Positions 45,891 through 57,500 of a stretch of DNA of 64,000 nt are shown here, one piece after another. The notes below the pieces were generated by a model. That model was given only the letters and a program-made list of their open reading frames with translations, was not told where the DNA came from and searched no databases. A program made the position numbers and the translations under genes. Where the stretch lies: contig NC_072796.1 in the NCBI RefSeq assembly GCF_028583425.1, positions 143,353,464-143,417,463 of the forward strand. The letters are read 5' to 3'. Each line of letters starts with the position of its first letter. The stretch's first letter is position 1. Origin of the DNA: Eublepharis macularius (Eukaryota; Chordata; Lepidosauria; Squamata; Eublepharidae).

Positions 45891-46904
45891 TTAGTTTCAA
45901 CAGGTTCCATTTCTTGGAAGAAAGGTGTTCCAACTGGGACTTGCTGCTCGAGTGACTTTGGTCCCACCCTGAGCTTGGCAGCCTTTTTACATCCCAGCTA
46001 GAGAGACTGCGCCATTCCTACCAGGAGAAAGGAAAATGTCTTCACTTACCCTAATATAGAGTTAGGGCACTTTCTCAACCCTGGTTTTTAGGACTGAAGG
46101 CTCTTTGACAAAGTGGCTTCTGCAGAGGTGACCTGCATAGATTAACTGGTTTGTGGCACTTACGTTGTGGTGAGATCTCTCCCTTTTTCTTCACATGCTT
46201 GGGCCATTTAAGGCTGTTGGATTTTTGTTTCACGTGTATAGTTTTTTCTGGTAGCAGCTTTTGCAAAAGACAGTCTCAGCCTGTCCCTCTGGACGCACCC
46301 AAAGCCCAACACCTGTGACCCAAGGAGGAAGTACATACAAAGGTTCGCTCTTGCAAAATAAGCCAGCGCCCATTATTTACCCTCACCCCGTGTATTGGCT
46401 TGCCATGGTGGACAGTGGAAATAATAACCAGGAGACTAGCCTCTCTCTTTTCCCAGCGGACCCAGGGGACAACAGCCCTTTCACGGTATCAAATACCACC
46501 GATCCATTACGGGAAATATTGTATGCGGTCAGTTAACACCCAGTTGCACACCCTGCTAGAGACTGTCACGCTTCTGAGAATGGCAAGTCTCTGTAAGTGA
46601 ACAGTTTTTCCTTCCCCATCAAGTCTGTAGTCCTCCTCACAGCAGCAACAAACTTCCAAGTTGGTGGGAAACAGCAAGTGAACGGCAAGGCAGGACTACG
46701 CTAGCCAAAGAGGACTTGCCCCCCACCCCCCACCCCCAGGTTTGCAGCTCCTCTCCATGTCTGGCAAAACCAGCTTTATCCAAATAAACATTTTCATGCA
46801 GATCTGATTATTTGGGGGGGGGGGTACATGCTGGTCAGTTGCAGGTATAGAGGTTGCGCCTCACGTTAAGGGCTGGCCACCTCCCATCCTAAGAATTCAT
46901 TTAC

Positions 46905-47035
46905 TTCTGTATCGTATTTATACCCCGCCCTCCCTGTGAACAGGCTCTGGGCAGCTAACAACAAGGAAACATTACACATTAAAATCAACAATTCCCTAAA
47001 AACCATATTTAAAACAATACAGTACAATGCAAAAT
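46905..47035 (-). repeat. L2-like LINE 3' tail
   Basis: ATTTATACCCCGCCCTCCCT with CAGGCTCTGGGCAGCTAACA on the plus strand is the reversed 3' tail of an L2-like LINE. Confidence 0.45.
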
Positions 47036-47039
47036 ATCA

Positions 47040-47150
47040 AGAAGAGGCTGGATGAATACTTGTCAGAGATGCTTTAGGCTGATCCTGCACTGGGCAGGGG
47101 GTTGGACTAGATGGTCTGTATGGCCCCTTCCAACTCTATGATTCTATGAC
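47040..47150 (+). mobile_element. CR1 3' terminus
   Basis: Nearly identical to the piece at 44490: TTTAGGCTGATCCTGCACTG, GGTTGGACTAGATGGTCTGT, ending ATGATTCTATGA. Confidence 0.85.
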
Positions 47151-47284
47151 TAGATTGCTGCCACAAATACAGGCTACATCGAAGTGGCTAAAAAGCATGG
47201 CTACAGCTGTGGTGTGAGCCTGGGGCAGCCAGCGGCAGAATACATGGGGGGGGGGACAAGCAGGGGACAATTTGGTGGCTCCAC

Positions 47285-47460
47285 AGTCATCTAGTCCAAC
47301 CCTTTGCACAATGCAGGACATTCACACTTCCCCTCCCTACACCCCCAGTGACCCCCTCCTCCATGACCAAAAGATGGCAAAACGCCACCAGGATCCCTAG
47401 TGAACTGGCCCGAGGAAAATTTTGCAAGCCCTGCAGAACTGTAGCAGGGTGTGGATCTCA
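47285..47460 (-). mobile_element. CR1 3' fragment, minus orientation
   Basis: CATCTAGTCCAACCCTTTGC and ACAATGCAGGACATTCACAC match the piece at 39974 in the same orientation. Confidence 0.65.
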
Positions 47461-47484
47461 ATCGGTAATGCATTCCTCAAGGCC

Positions 47485-47760
47485 TGGTTGAGGCCAGACC
47501 AATGTCCCGTGCGCAGGAGACGCCTAGAATATGCTTATCTGCAGAGCGCAAGGCCCTGGTGAGGACATAGCGAGAGGCGGTCCCACAGGTATGCAGGTCC
47601 TGTCCATAAAGGGCTTTAAACACTAAAACCCAACACCTCGAACCCGATCCGGAATTGGAACTGGGAGTCCGTGCAGCTGGCATAGCCCACTGGCGTCCCA
47701 GTACGGACACACGCTGCTGCATTCTGGACCGGTTGTAACTTCCGGCATCTATTGAAGGCC
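47485..47760 (-). mobile_element. L2-like LINE 3' region
   Basis: GGGCTTTAAACACTAAAACC, TGGGAGTCCGTGCAGCTGGC and GCTGCATTCTGGACCGGTTG on the plus strand recur in squamate LINE 3' regions. The candidate MROH1 poly(A) signal lies just beyond, so this may sit in the gene's 3' flank. Confidence 0.45.
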
Positions 47761-47823
47761 AGGTCCCAACTGCCAAGGAGCAAAGGAAGAAAGAAGCCAC
47801 GGCGTTTCTGAGAAGCAAACGAC

Positions 47824-47829
47824 TTTATT
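47824..47829 (-). terminator. MROH1: Candidate MROH1 polyadenylation signal
   Basis: AATAAA on the minus strand, 621 bases past the MROH1 stop codon. It borders a repeat-derived segment, so the true site may differ. Confidence 0.35.
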
Positions 47830-48449
47830 AAAAAATAACCGGTCTGATCATATGTACACACACACACACACAGGTTCCTGCTGGGAGGAACAAGGAATGA
47901 ACCAGTGGAAGATCTGGAAGGGGTCTGCCAGCCCCCATAACCCATACGGGGGAGAAAGTGCCCGGGAGCTCCTACCGCCCTAGAGGAAGTGAGACGTGCC
48001 AATGGCTGCTGGGTTGGGCGGAGAGCCTCCCTCCCCTTCCCCACAGGGCTCACTGGGGGGTGGGAGGGCAGGAACGCAGGGGTGTGGAAGGGGGGAAAGG
48101 GTGGTCGATCAAGTGTAAGGAAAAACAGGCGAGGAAGCCCTGTGAAAATGGCAGCCCTGTAACCGTTTTGTTCCCTAGTGCCTGGACCAGCCAGCCCCTG
48201 CCAAGAGGCCCCTGCCTGTGCCTGGCACAGAAAGTCCATTTAAAACCTAAAATCACAGTTCAAGAGACGCTGCAACTGCCAGGGAGGAGTCCTTTGGCCC
48301 AACTCTTCCCTCTGAGGTGGGCGCTGGGTGCAGTGTGCAGTTGGTGGCCCCAATGGCTGTGGAAGACGAGGTGTGCCCCAGCGGGCAGGGGGGGGGAAGG
48401 AGGGTCCCGCCCAAGTCCAGGAGGGTCCCAGGCAGAGGAGCAGAGCCCC

Positions 48450-48535
48450 TCAAACAATCCTGACCAGGCGGCCCAGGGTCTCTGCCACCTTGACACGCAC
48501 AGCAGTCACCGGGTCCTTCAGCAGTACAGTCAGGG
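48450..48535 (-). CDS. MROH1: MROH1 last coding exon and stop
   Basis: Encodes LTVLLKDPVTAVRVKVAE through GRLVRIV and then TGA. It joins directly to the 49859-49924 exon in phase, so no extra exon is needed in the 1.3 kb between. Confidence 0.94.
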
Positions 48536-51500
48536 CTGGGGAGAAAAGCCACACGGGAAATGGGTTAGAAGCAAGCCCCGGACACCTCTGCCCCCCCACC
48601 AGGCAACTGGCCCGGACCTTTGGGGCTCCCAGAATGGGCCACTGCACAGCAGTGCCTTCTAAACCTCCCTCCCACCTAAGCTAGTGCGCCCCCCCCCCAG
48701 ACTCACACCCAAGTCCTCGGGGGTAGCCAGAGCCCCCCAAAGCCCCTTCCCAGAGAAGGCCAGGAGCAAGCCTTCAGCATAGGTGGGCGAAAGCCCCCCA
48801 CCTCCGGAGGAGGGCCCAGCTGGGGCTGTCAGTTCCTTCAGCCAGCAGCTGGCACGCACCCAGCTCCAAGCGGAGCAGGGCCAGCCATTCTTCCTAAGCA
48901 GTGGAGATACAATAATATTTTTCCAGTAGCATGTTTACACTGCAAATCTGAGACTCTCCCATCCCTCCAGAGCGAGCGGGAGAGGGCCTGATTTATGTGC
49001 GGAGCACTTCCCGTTGATCAGTGCTGGCCCAGCTGCAGGAGCTCCCCCCCCCCCGCCCCACGGGGCCGCCAGCAGCCTCGTGCTCAATACGGGAAGCTTT
49101 GTGGTGACCCCGTCCAGCGCACTCTCTGCTCCCCCCCCACACACACACACAGCACACAGACGGGCCTCTCTCTCTCTCTTCAGGACCCCTCCAGCAGCCA
49201 ACGGAAAGATAGTTTTTCCTTTTTTAGTGGTTTTTAAGCTTTGCTGGAAAGCTCCAAGTTTTTCCGAGCCTTATTCTAAGCGATGAGGTCACTGCTGACA
49301 AGGAAAACAGCTCTGAAATCCAGGAAAGTGAGTTACTTCACTGGCTTCCTCTCCTGCTGCCTGGATGGCAGGCGGACGGTGCCTCAAAGAGTTAACAGGC
49401 CAGCAAGAGCCGCCAGGGGCAGCCAGGGATGCTCAGGAGAGGCCCGGCTGCCGCATGCTGGAGGGCTCCGGCAACACCCGGCCAGGGCCCAGCCATGCCT
49501 TCCGAAGCTCCTTTGCACCTGAGCGTGTGCGGCGGGGCCCTCCCCACCCCACAACCGTGCTGGACTCTCTAAAAACGGCACTCTTTGAGCACAGGTGCTC
49601 AGAGGCACTGCTCTGCACCTCCGTTCCCCACCATCGCCCCAGCGCAGTGGGCTTCGGAGTGGCATCATGCACAGTGCCGTTTGGCAGCTGTGCAGGCCTA
49701 CGGTGAAGGCTGCTCTTCCAGAAGCCACACGACAGTCATGCACTCCCCCCCCCCCCACTCACTCACTGCTGCAGGCTGGCCCAGCCTGGAGTGGAGCCCG
49801 GAAGAGCGCCTCCCCCCCGCCCCCCCCGGCCCGAAGAGCTGGCTCCAGGCCATCTCACCTGCCACGAGCTCGTCCAGGTCCAGCTGCTGGCAGTGCACTC
49901 TGTCCACGTGCAGGACCAGAAAGCCTGGGAGCAAGAGGGAGGGGAAGGTCACCCACAGCGCCGGGAGCAGAAGCCGCTCAGAGCCGCCAGGGCCCAGCCA
50001 GACTCCATGGGGGAAGAGCTCGGCAGAGCCCCAAGGGACCAGGTGGGATGCCGAGGGGCCTCCCGTGCCTGCCCGCTCACCTACAAACATGGGAGCAGCA
50101 GCACGGATGTCAGCCCAGTTGCTCTTGAAGTAGAAGAGGTTGGTGGCGATCAAGCGACTCAGCATGTCGGGGTAATTCTCCATCTGGGTAAAGGGACAGA
50201 AGATTGTGGAGGTCAGTCATTCCCGGCCAGTGCCCCACCCCAGCCAAACTGTGGCTTAGGGGACCCACAGCGAGAGCAACAACTACTGGAGTGCCAGACC
50301 TGACCCCCACATGCCCTGAAGCTCATGGGTGACCTACCTCACAGGGCTGTCGTGTGGCTAAAGTGCAGAGGGGCGGAAGTGTGGGATCAAAGTGGCGGGG
50401 AGAAGGGCAAGCAGAAGAGCGGCCTCCAAGTATCCACTATCCCCTGGGGCCAGCACCCAACAACTGGGGCAGGCGGGTGAGCTGAAGGCCTGAGCAGCCT
50501 TCCCAACAGTTTGAGGAGCTTTGCAAAAGAGCTGGGTTTACTCATGAAGCAGCCCGGACCTCTGGGGTCTGATCACAACGAACTGAACGCCACCGCAGTC
50601 GCTCCGCTCTCCCCATTCCAGTGCAAAGAAGAGCTGCCGGTGGGCTCTGAAGGGCTGCTCCAGATACCCACAGCGGAGGCACCACCCGGCCCCAAGGGGG
50701 AGGCCTGTCATCAGGCACTGCTTCCCTCAGCCACTCCGGCCAACGGCCAACGCGCCAGCCTGAGCTGATGCCACGAGCAGGCAGAGAAGGGCACAGGTGA
50801 GAGCCGGGTGCCAGCGGATAAACTTCAAGGGATGGCCACGGAACAGCCAGGCCCACCCCCTCCTGCTCCCGCCATGCAGCGGGGCAGCCTTCAGTGAGGG
50901 TCACGAGGCCGGGCACTTCCCCAGGGGCCCTTGGCCTGGCCAGCCTCGTGGGCCCCCTTCCCGCCCCGGGTGGCACCTCACCCACCAGGTGTTTGCAGGC
51001 GTCGTTCATGAATTCGCCGTAGTGCAGGCTCCGGTCCTCGTGGAGGTGGTTTTGGAACATGTCGCAGAGCAGGGGGCAGCCCATGCTGGGGCCACACATG
51101 CGCAGGGCGAACTTGCACGCCTGCAGGGGGGGGCGACAAGGCTGCTCCTCAGCTCCCCGCGCGCCGGAGCAAAGGCCACCCCCCTCCCCCTCCCTCCCCA
51201 CGCCCAGCAGGGGGCTGACCTTGACGACCTCGGCCTTGGGGTCCTGCAGGTGCAGCAGGAGAGTCACGAGGCCGTTCAGGATCTGCTCGAAGAAGGCGTC
51301 CTCGCAGCTCCCGGCACTGAACCTGGTCAGGTTCCCAAAGAGGACGATGGACGAGTGGCGCAGCTCGGGTTTTTCCTGCGGGGCGAGCAGCGACATGGGG
51401 CTGGGGTGGCCCTGTGCCCAGGCGCCTCTGCCTGACTCCTCCCTTACCACTGCCCTGGGGGGGCAGGGAGTCCTTCCCAAGAAGGAGCAAACAGAAACAG

Positions 51501-54500
51501 CCGGGGAGCTGAAGGTGGCCTAACCGAGGCAGGAGGGCAAGCAAACGCCCTGAAGACGCTCCTCCCCAGGATGGTGAGTTGGCTCTCTGCCACTCTCCCC
51601 GCAGCGGTCAGCGGGGGCCTAGTTCCCCGCATTATTGGCCCTTCCCGACTCCGATGCAGAGGGCTTGCTTGGCCCTCTGAACTGGGGGTGGAGGGCTCCC
51701 GAAGAACGCTTCAGCACTCGTCCCAGGCCAGCCCATCTCTTCCTCCTCCGGATCGTCATGTGGCTGAACAAGCTTTGGCCACGGCGCACGCTTGCCAGCA
51801 ACTGCCAGAGGGACAGCCGCACAGACCTCCCCCCCCCGCTCGCCATCGCTGCCTTTCTTCCTAGTATGTGTGTCCCCCGTCCCCCGTCCCCCCCGGGGTA
51901 GGGTCTCGGAAAGGCTCCCCAGGCAGCAGCCCCTGCAGCCCCCAGCCTTACATTGTCAAAAAAAGGCCGTATGCGTATGGCAATGTGAAGCAGCATGGAG
52001 CAGACATCCCTCTCCTCCGTGAAGGCCAGGACCCGGGAGAGGCTGGACATGGCCTCCAGGGCCACCGCGTTGTGGGGGTCGTCCTTGTCGTCCATGCCGT
52101 TGATCATGGAGGCCAGCAGCTGGGTGCCGTGCTGCCTCACCTGCGGGAAGGGGGGGCCGGACAGCCCCGCAAACCGTTCAGGGCCAACGCTGCAGGCAAG
52201 CTGCGGACGCCGCGACCCTGTCTTGCACGCCCACGGTAATGCCCGCCCCGCTTCAGGGTCAGCGAGGAACCTTCCTCCAGGCCAGACTGGCCAGGGATCC
52301 GGGAGGTTTGTTGCCTCCCTCCGGGCATAGAGCAAGAATCGCAGGCCGGGGGGGGGGGATTGGGGGGAGAGGGAGGGAGCTGTAAATTCCCTGCCTTGTG
52401 CAGGGGGCTGAACTTAGATGACCCTTGGCATCCGTTCCAGCTCGATGTTTCTATGAAGCTGAGTGACAAAACACCTGGTGGCTTTGCACATTCACAAGAC
52501 CAGGCTCGGAAAGAAGTCTCTGCCCAGGACGGGGCCCTCCAAGGCAGCTTCTGCTCCGAGAGCAGCAGTTCTACTGGATGGGGACCTGGGGAAGGGCCAG
52601 CTCTAGGGGCAAGGAGAGAGAGCAGAATGGGCAAAAGGAAAAGGGGGCACCAGGAAGCAGAGAAGGCGCAAGGACAAGATGGAAGCGCACAGCCTCCCAT
52701 GGGAAAGAGAACAGGTCGCCCAGGCAGGGGCCTCACAGCCTCCGGAGCACTGACAGCCAGGCAGCAGGACTTCTGCCGCTGGCCCGCACAGGCACCAGAC
52801 TACCCCACGGCAGCTCCAGGGAGCGGCATGCAGGGCTGTGGCGTACGGAGGGCAAGGCACTGTGGGAGTAGTAGTAGTAGTTCCTCCAGAGCAGCCTCTA
52901 CAAATATGGAGCTAAGCCCAGAGGTGGCCCCAGTTGCAACCTGCCCAGGGAGAACTGCACATCCTTGGGCATTTGCTCCCTGGGCCAGCCCCTCCCCAGC
53001 CCTCACCTTTCCCGGGGAACCCACGGCCATGTTGCCCAAGCCCCGCAGGGCGAGCATGCGCACGGCCACACAAGGGTCCCTCTGGCGGGCAGTCATGTTG
53101 TCCATCAGGGATTCGAGGAGGACCAGGTCGTTCACCACGTTACTCTTGAGAAGCTGAAAGACCAAAAGGAGCCAGAGCCCACTGAGAGAGGGGAAGGGAC
53201 ATACCAGGACCCAGGCCTCCGGCCACACCGAGGCAGCAAGGCCCCCCCCCCGGAGGAGGCCCCCCAGGGCCCAGGGCAAGGCGCAAGCCACCCGGAGTGT
53301 CTGGGGGTCCCCCTTTGCTGCGCTAACGGCTCACACCTCATCACCTGGCTGAGGAGGAGCAGCAGAGGCGCCTGCTCTTCTCCGCCTCGGCAGGCCAGGC
53401 AGCCAGCCATGCTCGGATTCCGGGCCAGCGTCCAGGCCCGGCCTCCCCCAGCAGCCTGACTCCTAGGCTGCTCCGTCAGCTGAGACTTTAAGAGGCGGTT
53501 TACGAGCAGGGACGGAGCGTGGCAGCAGCGCTGGCGTGGGGGCCGCTGTGTGCAAACAAAGCCCACTGGAACAGCCCGGGGCTCGAGGGGGTAAGGCAGG
53601 CGAGAGAGGGTTACAGCGGCCCAGCCGGCCTGACTCACTCCATTCCTCAGGGCGGTACGTCAAGGACGATGAGGTGATGCTTTGCTGGCTCCGGCTGCGG
53701 AGCGGAGCTGAGCTCCCCTTTGGTGCAGGGGGCGGGAGGGATGCCAAGAACAAAGGAGGCGCTCTCCGCAGGAGGGGCTACCCTCTTCCCACCCCCAGGG
53801 CCAAGACCCAGACCTTGCAGCCTTTGTTAGAAAGGTCAGCCCACTCGCATCTTTTGTGCAATTCATTCTACTAGCTGTGGGGAGGAGGCAGGGGAGAGAG
53901 CCACCCTCCCTTCAGGCAAACGGAAAAAGGCAACAAGGACAGAAACCCCTGGGGAGCAACTCTTTGGAATACAATTCTGGCCCCAGAGACTCCAGAGACC
54001 CCACTTCAGGCCTCTCCGGCAGACTCACCTCTGCAAAGAAGGCCGTGGTGGTGACCCGCTGGCTGTCATAGATGCTGTTCAGCATGGGCGCAAGACTCTT
54101 CACAATTGGGGACAGCTTGGGTCCCGCGTACTTCGCCATGGCCCTGCAAAACGGCCCCCCCCCCACGCACACAGAATAAGCACCCCACACACCTTCTTGC
54201 ACAGTAACACAGGGCAGCCAGTCCTCTCCGCCCTCTGGCAGGCAGGTCACGTTCCACTGTGCCCCCACAGCGCCTCCCTCCATCCTGAAGAAGCGGAACC
54301 CATTCTGGGAGACCAACGGGAAGGGGCACCTGTCTCCGCCAAGGTCAGAGATGCCCCGAGGGACAATTTAAGAGGCTTTTCTCTGCATCTCGGCTTCCCC
54401 AAGTGTGGCTCACTTGCTCTGAAGGGAGACTTGGCTGAGCCAGAGCCTTTACAGCCCGGCCTACCTACCCGGCGAGAAGGGCAGCGCCTTCGTGGTGCCG

Positions 54501-57500
54501 CTCCACACTGTGCAGCAGTTCCCAGCCCCCAGCATCTGCCACAGCTTGGACCACCTTTCCAGTGCCCCCCTGCGTCAACATGGCCTTCAAGGTCTCTACT
54601 GCGGAGCTGGAGAGAAGAGAGATGTCCCGCTGACACTGCTAGCCCAGGCCACTTGGCCTCCTGGCCCAAAGCTAGCACGGGCCAGCGTCCCAGCGACGGC
54701 TGCACAGTGTGTTCGCCTCAGCCACAGCTCCTTTCGCCACACAAGAGCCCAGGCGACGAGAGCAGCTCACGGCTGATTTCTTCGGCATGCGTGTTTTATT
54801 AGGGGGGATTACAGCACTGCAAGCTGAGCAGGACATCTGCGAAACACACGTTACCCTGTCACACCAAATCCAAAATATTAGGAAGGGATCAGATTTGAGG
54901 GCCTCAAAGCAGGAGGAAGTCCACCGGCGCATAAGCGCTTGCGGGAAGGAAGCCTTGGGGCAGCCCGCTCCTGGCTCCCGGCCCCTAAGCCAGCCAGAGC
55001 TGCAGGACTCCCAACACCCATTCCCACCTCGCCCAGAGGCACTCCCAGGCCTCGACTTCTCCAGACTCCAGCAGAAACACTGCAGGCCACAGGGGCCAGG
55101 CACATCCTCGGCCCTCTGAGCAGAGGCCTCCATGCGGCAGCTGCCCCAAGCTGCGTCGGGACTACAGTGGAACAAGGCGAGGCAGGTGGCTAAGGGGGCC
55201 GGCACTGGGCACGGCGCCACTGCCCGACACTGGTCTGGGCACTGGAGGCCGTTACTCCAGCAAACCGGGCTCTCAGCAGCCAAAGCACTGCCCTCCAAAG
55301 GGCCCCGAAGGGCCCGCTGTCCCTGCTCGAAAGCCAGGCAAGCTTGCTCGAATGCCTTGTGACTGGTGGCCAGTTCAACTCTAGGGCTCTCTGTGCAGCT
55401 TTTTAGCAGCGCATGGGGAGACTCAAGAAGAGCCTCCAGCTCAGCCCCTCTGGCATGCCAGCCTCCCAGGGGAACTTCCCCAAGAGCTCACTTAGCCCAG
55501 CGAGAGCGGGGCCCCTGAGAAGTCCCCAGCCCACGGGGGGTATTTGGGAAGGGAGGCACAGACCACGAGCCTCACACAGTGAGGCGCAGCCTTTACAGCC
55601 CTTCCTGGCTGGGGCCCACCTATTTAAAGGCCTTCTCCGTTGCCGCTCCCACTTGGCAAAACAGGGTCCCCGAGGTGGTGACGGGAGGCCTTGCCATTAG
55701 GAACTTTTAGAAGGGGCTGCAAGGCCATTCTGCTGGCCAGGGGTTTTAAGAGAGTATGTGCATGTTTCTCTTTGTGGGGGGGTGATTATTGGGGGGGGTT
55801 AGTCTGTTGCTGTTATCTGAATGCTTTTCATTATGATTTGCAAGCCAACTCTACCCACAAGAAAAAGCAGAATATAAATATTCTAATGAGTAAGTCAGCT
55901 GCTCTGGGGTGGAGGAGGGGAAGCCAGGCACCAAGGTGAATGGATGCGGGCAGAACTCGCCATCCGTCTCTGGCTCCGCCCATCCCAAGCCCACGGAACA
56001 CCCCCCGACCATACCAGGTGGTGCGTTTTGTGGCTGCTGGATCCACACACACACACCGCCCAAGGCATGGCCACGGGCAAAAGGGAGAAGTCCTAACTCT
56101 GACAACTAAGGCAGTGAAGGATTTTTGAAGACTGCGGCTTCTCGTGTTACTAACCTATCCTAACTAAACATTGTCTGGGATGAGTACAGAGTACAGGGTT
56201 AAGAGGTCTGTTTTTTCACATTTTCTTTGGATCCTTGCTCAGCCCGATGCTTGAATGAACCACACACTTAACTTTCGTTTATTAAACTTCCTTATATTTT
56301 GAAGGCTCTGAGCCAGATCTCTAAGAACCTACCATGCCTATTCTTGCCATCCGAAGAGTAGTATAAGGGGAGGGACAGCAGGTGAGCTTGCCAGCTGTGG
56401 AGTGGGGATTGCAGAAGGGCCACAGATGGTCCCTGCACTGGCTAACACACGTGAAAGCAGGAGAAGTGGCTAAACAGCAGTGCTCGATGTGCCCGTCCGC
56501 CTCGCAGGAGATACTTGCAGAGGTGCTGGGGGCAGCGGTTCCTACCCAGGGAGAAGTCTGACGCCCCCCCCCCCCCCGGAGTAAAGGAAAGAGTCGGTGC
56601 CCCCCGAGGGAAACCAGGGATGGCTGCAGGTTTCCTGGGGCCCATGAGCTTCACGCCCGCCTTTCCCCAAGGCATCCTAGGCGCCAAAGAGGGTAACAAT
56701 GTAAACAAAACTTTACCAATAAAACCAAGCCAGAGAATGAAATCACTTAAATCAGGGCAGGCTAAAACATGGTTGATAAACCAGAACAGCCTCCATCCCT
56801 TTATGGTAAAGAGTCCAGTAGCAGCTTTAAGACTAACTATATCAGGTTTTTGTATATATATAATTTTAATTGCTGAATTTTATTGTAGAATCTGCTGTGT
56901 AATTGTATTTTATGACTTTTGTACCCTGTCCTGAGCCCGCTTGTGGGCAGGGTGGGTTAAACACCGAATAAACTAAACTAAAACTAAACCAATTTTATAA
57001 TAGCATAAGCTTTTGAGAACCACAGCTCTCTTCACCAGATGCATCTGACAAAGAGAGCTGTGGTTCTTGAAAGCTTATGCTACTATAAAGTTGGTGGGTC
57101 TTAAAGGTGCTACTGGACTCTATTATTTTGCGACTACAGACCAACACAGCTAACTTCTCTGGATCTGCCCCCTATGGCACACTCACAGTGTTTTCTAGTG
57201 GGTCTTGGTGCTTATCCACAGTGGGTTCATTCACACAGCCAGGGACAACAGTGCTCAGCAGTCCGGCTTGGAACTTTTGCATCCAAGCCACATAACTGCC
57301 TTTCCCGAAGCTGCAGAGACCAACTGGTCTGAGAAGCAACTCGGACGCACAGAGCACGTGCTTTGGGGCAAGGAGGCAGCAGCGACATCCTTCTTGGGCA
57401 TCCCCTTGGCAACCCTCAGTGCCATTCTGGGAGGCCCTAAAGCAGCCACTGGCAAGCCTGACCAGCCACCGGGAGGACAGAGCAGCAGGACGGAGCACAG

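Larger units (their letters stand above)
43670..48449. other. Interval between convergent BOP1 and MROH1
   Basis: No gene is supported. It contains CR1 ends (44490, 47040, 47285), L2-like tails (46905, 47485), one ancient Penelope-like piece (45797), a CACCC-rich simple repeat (about 45284-45305) and a CA repeat (47855-47872). The rest has no recognisable feature. Confidence 0.7.

Noticed and set aside
48659-48859. Possible extra MROH1 exon in the last intron
   Set aside because: The flanking exons (49859-49924 and 48450-48535) already join in phase and match the family without it, and the translation is not HEAT-like.
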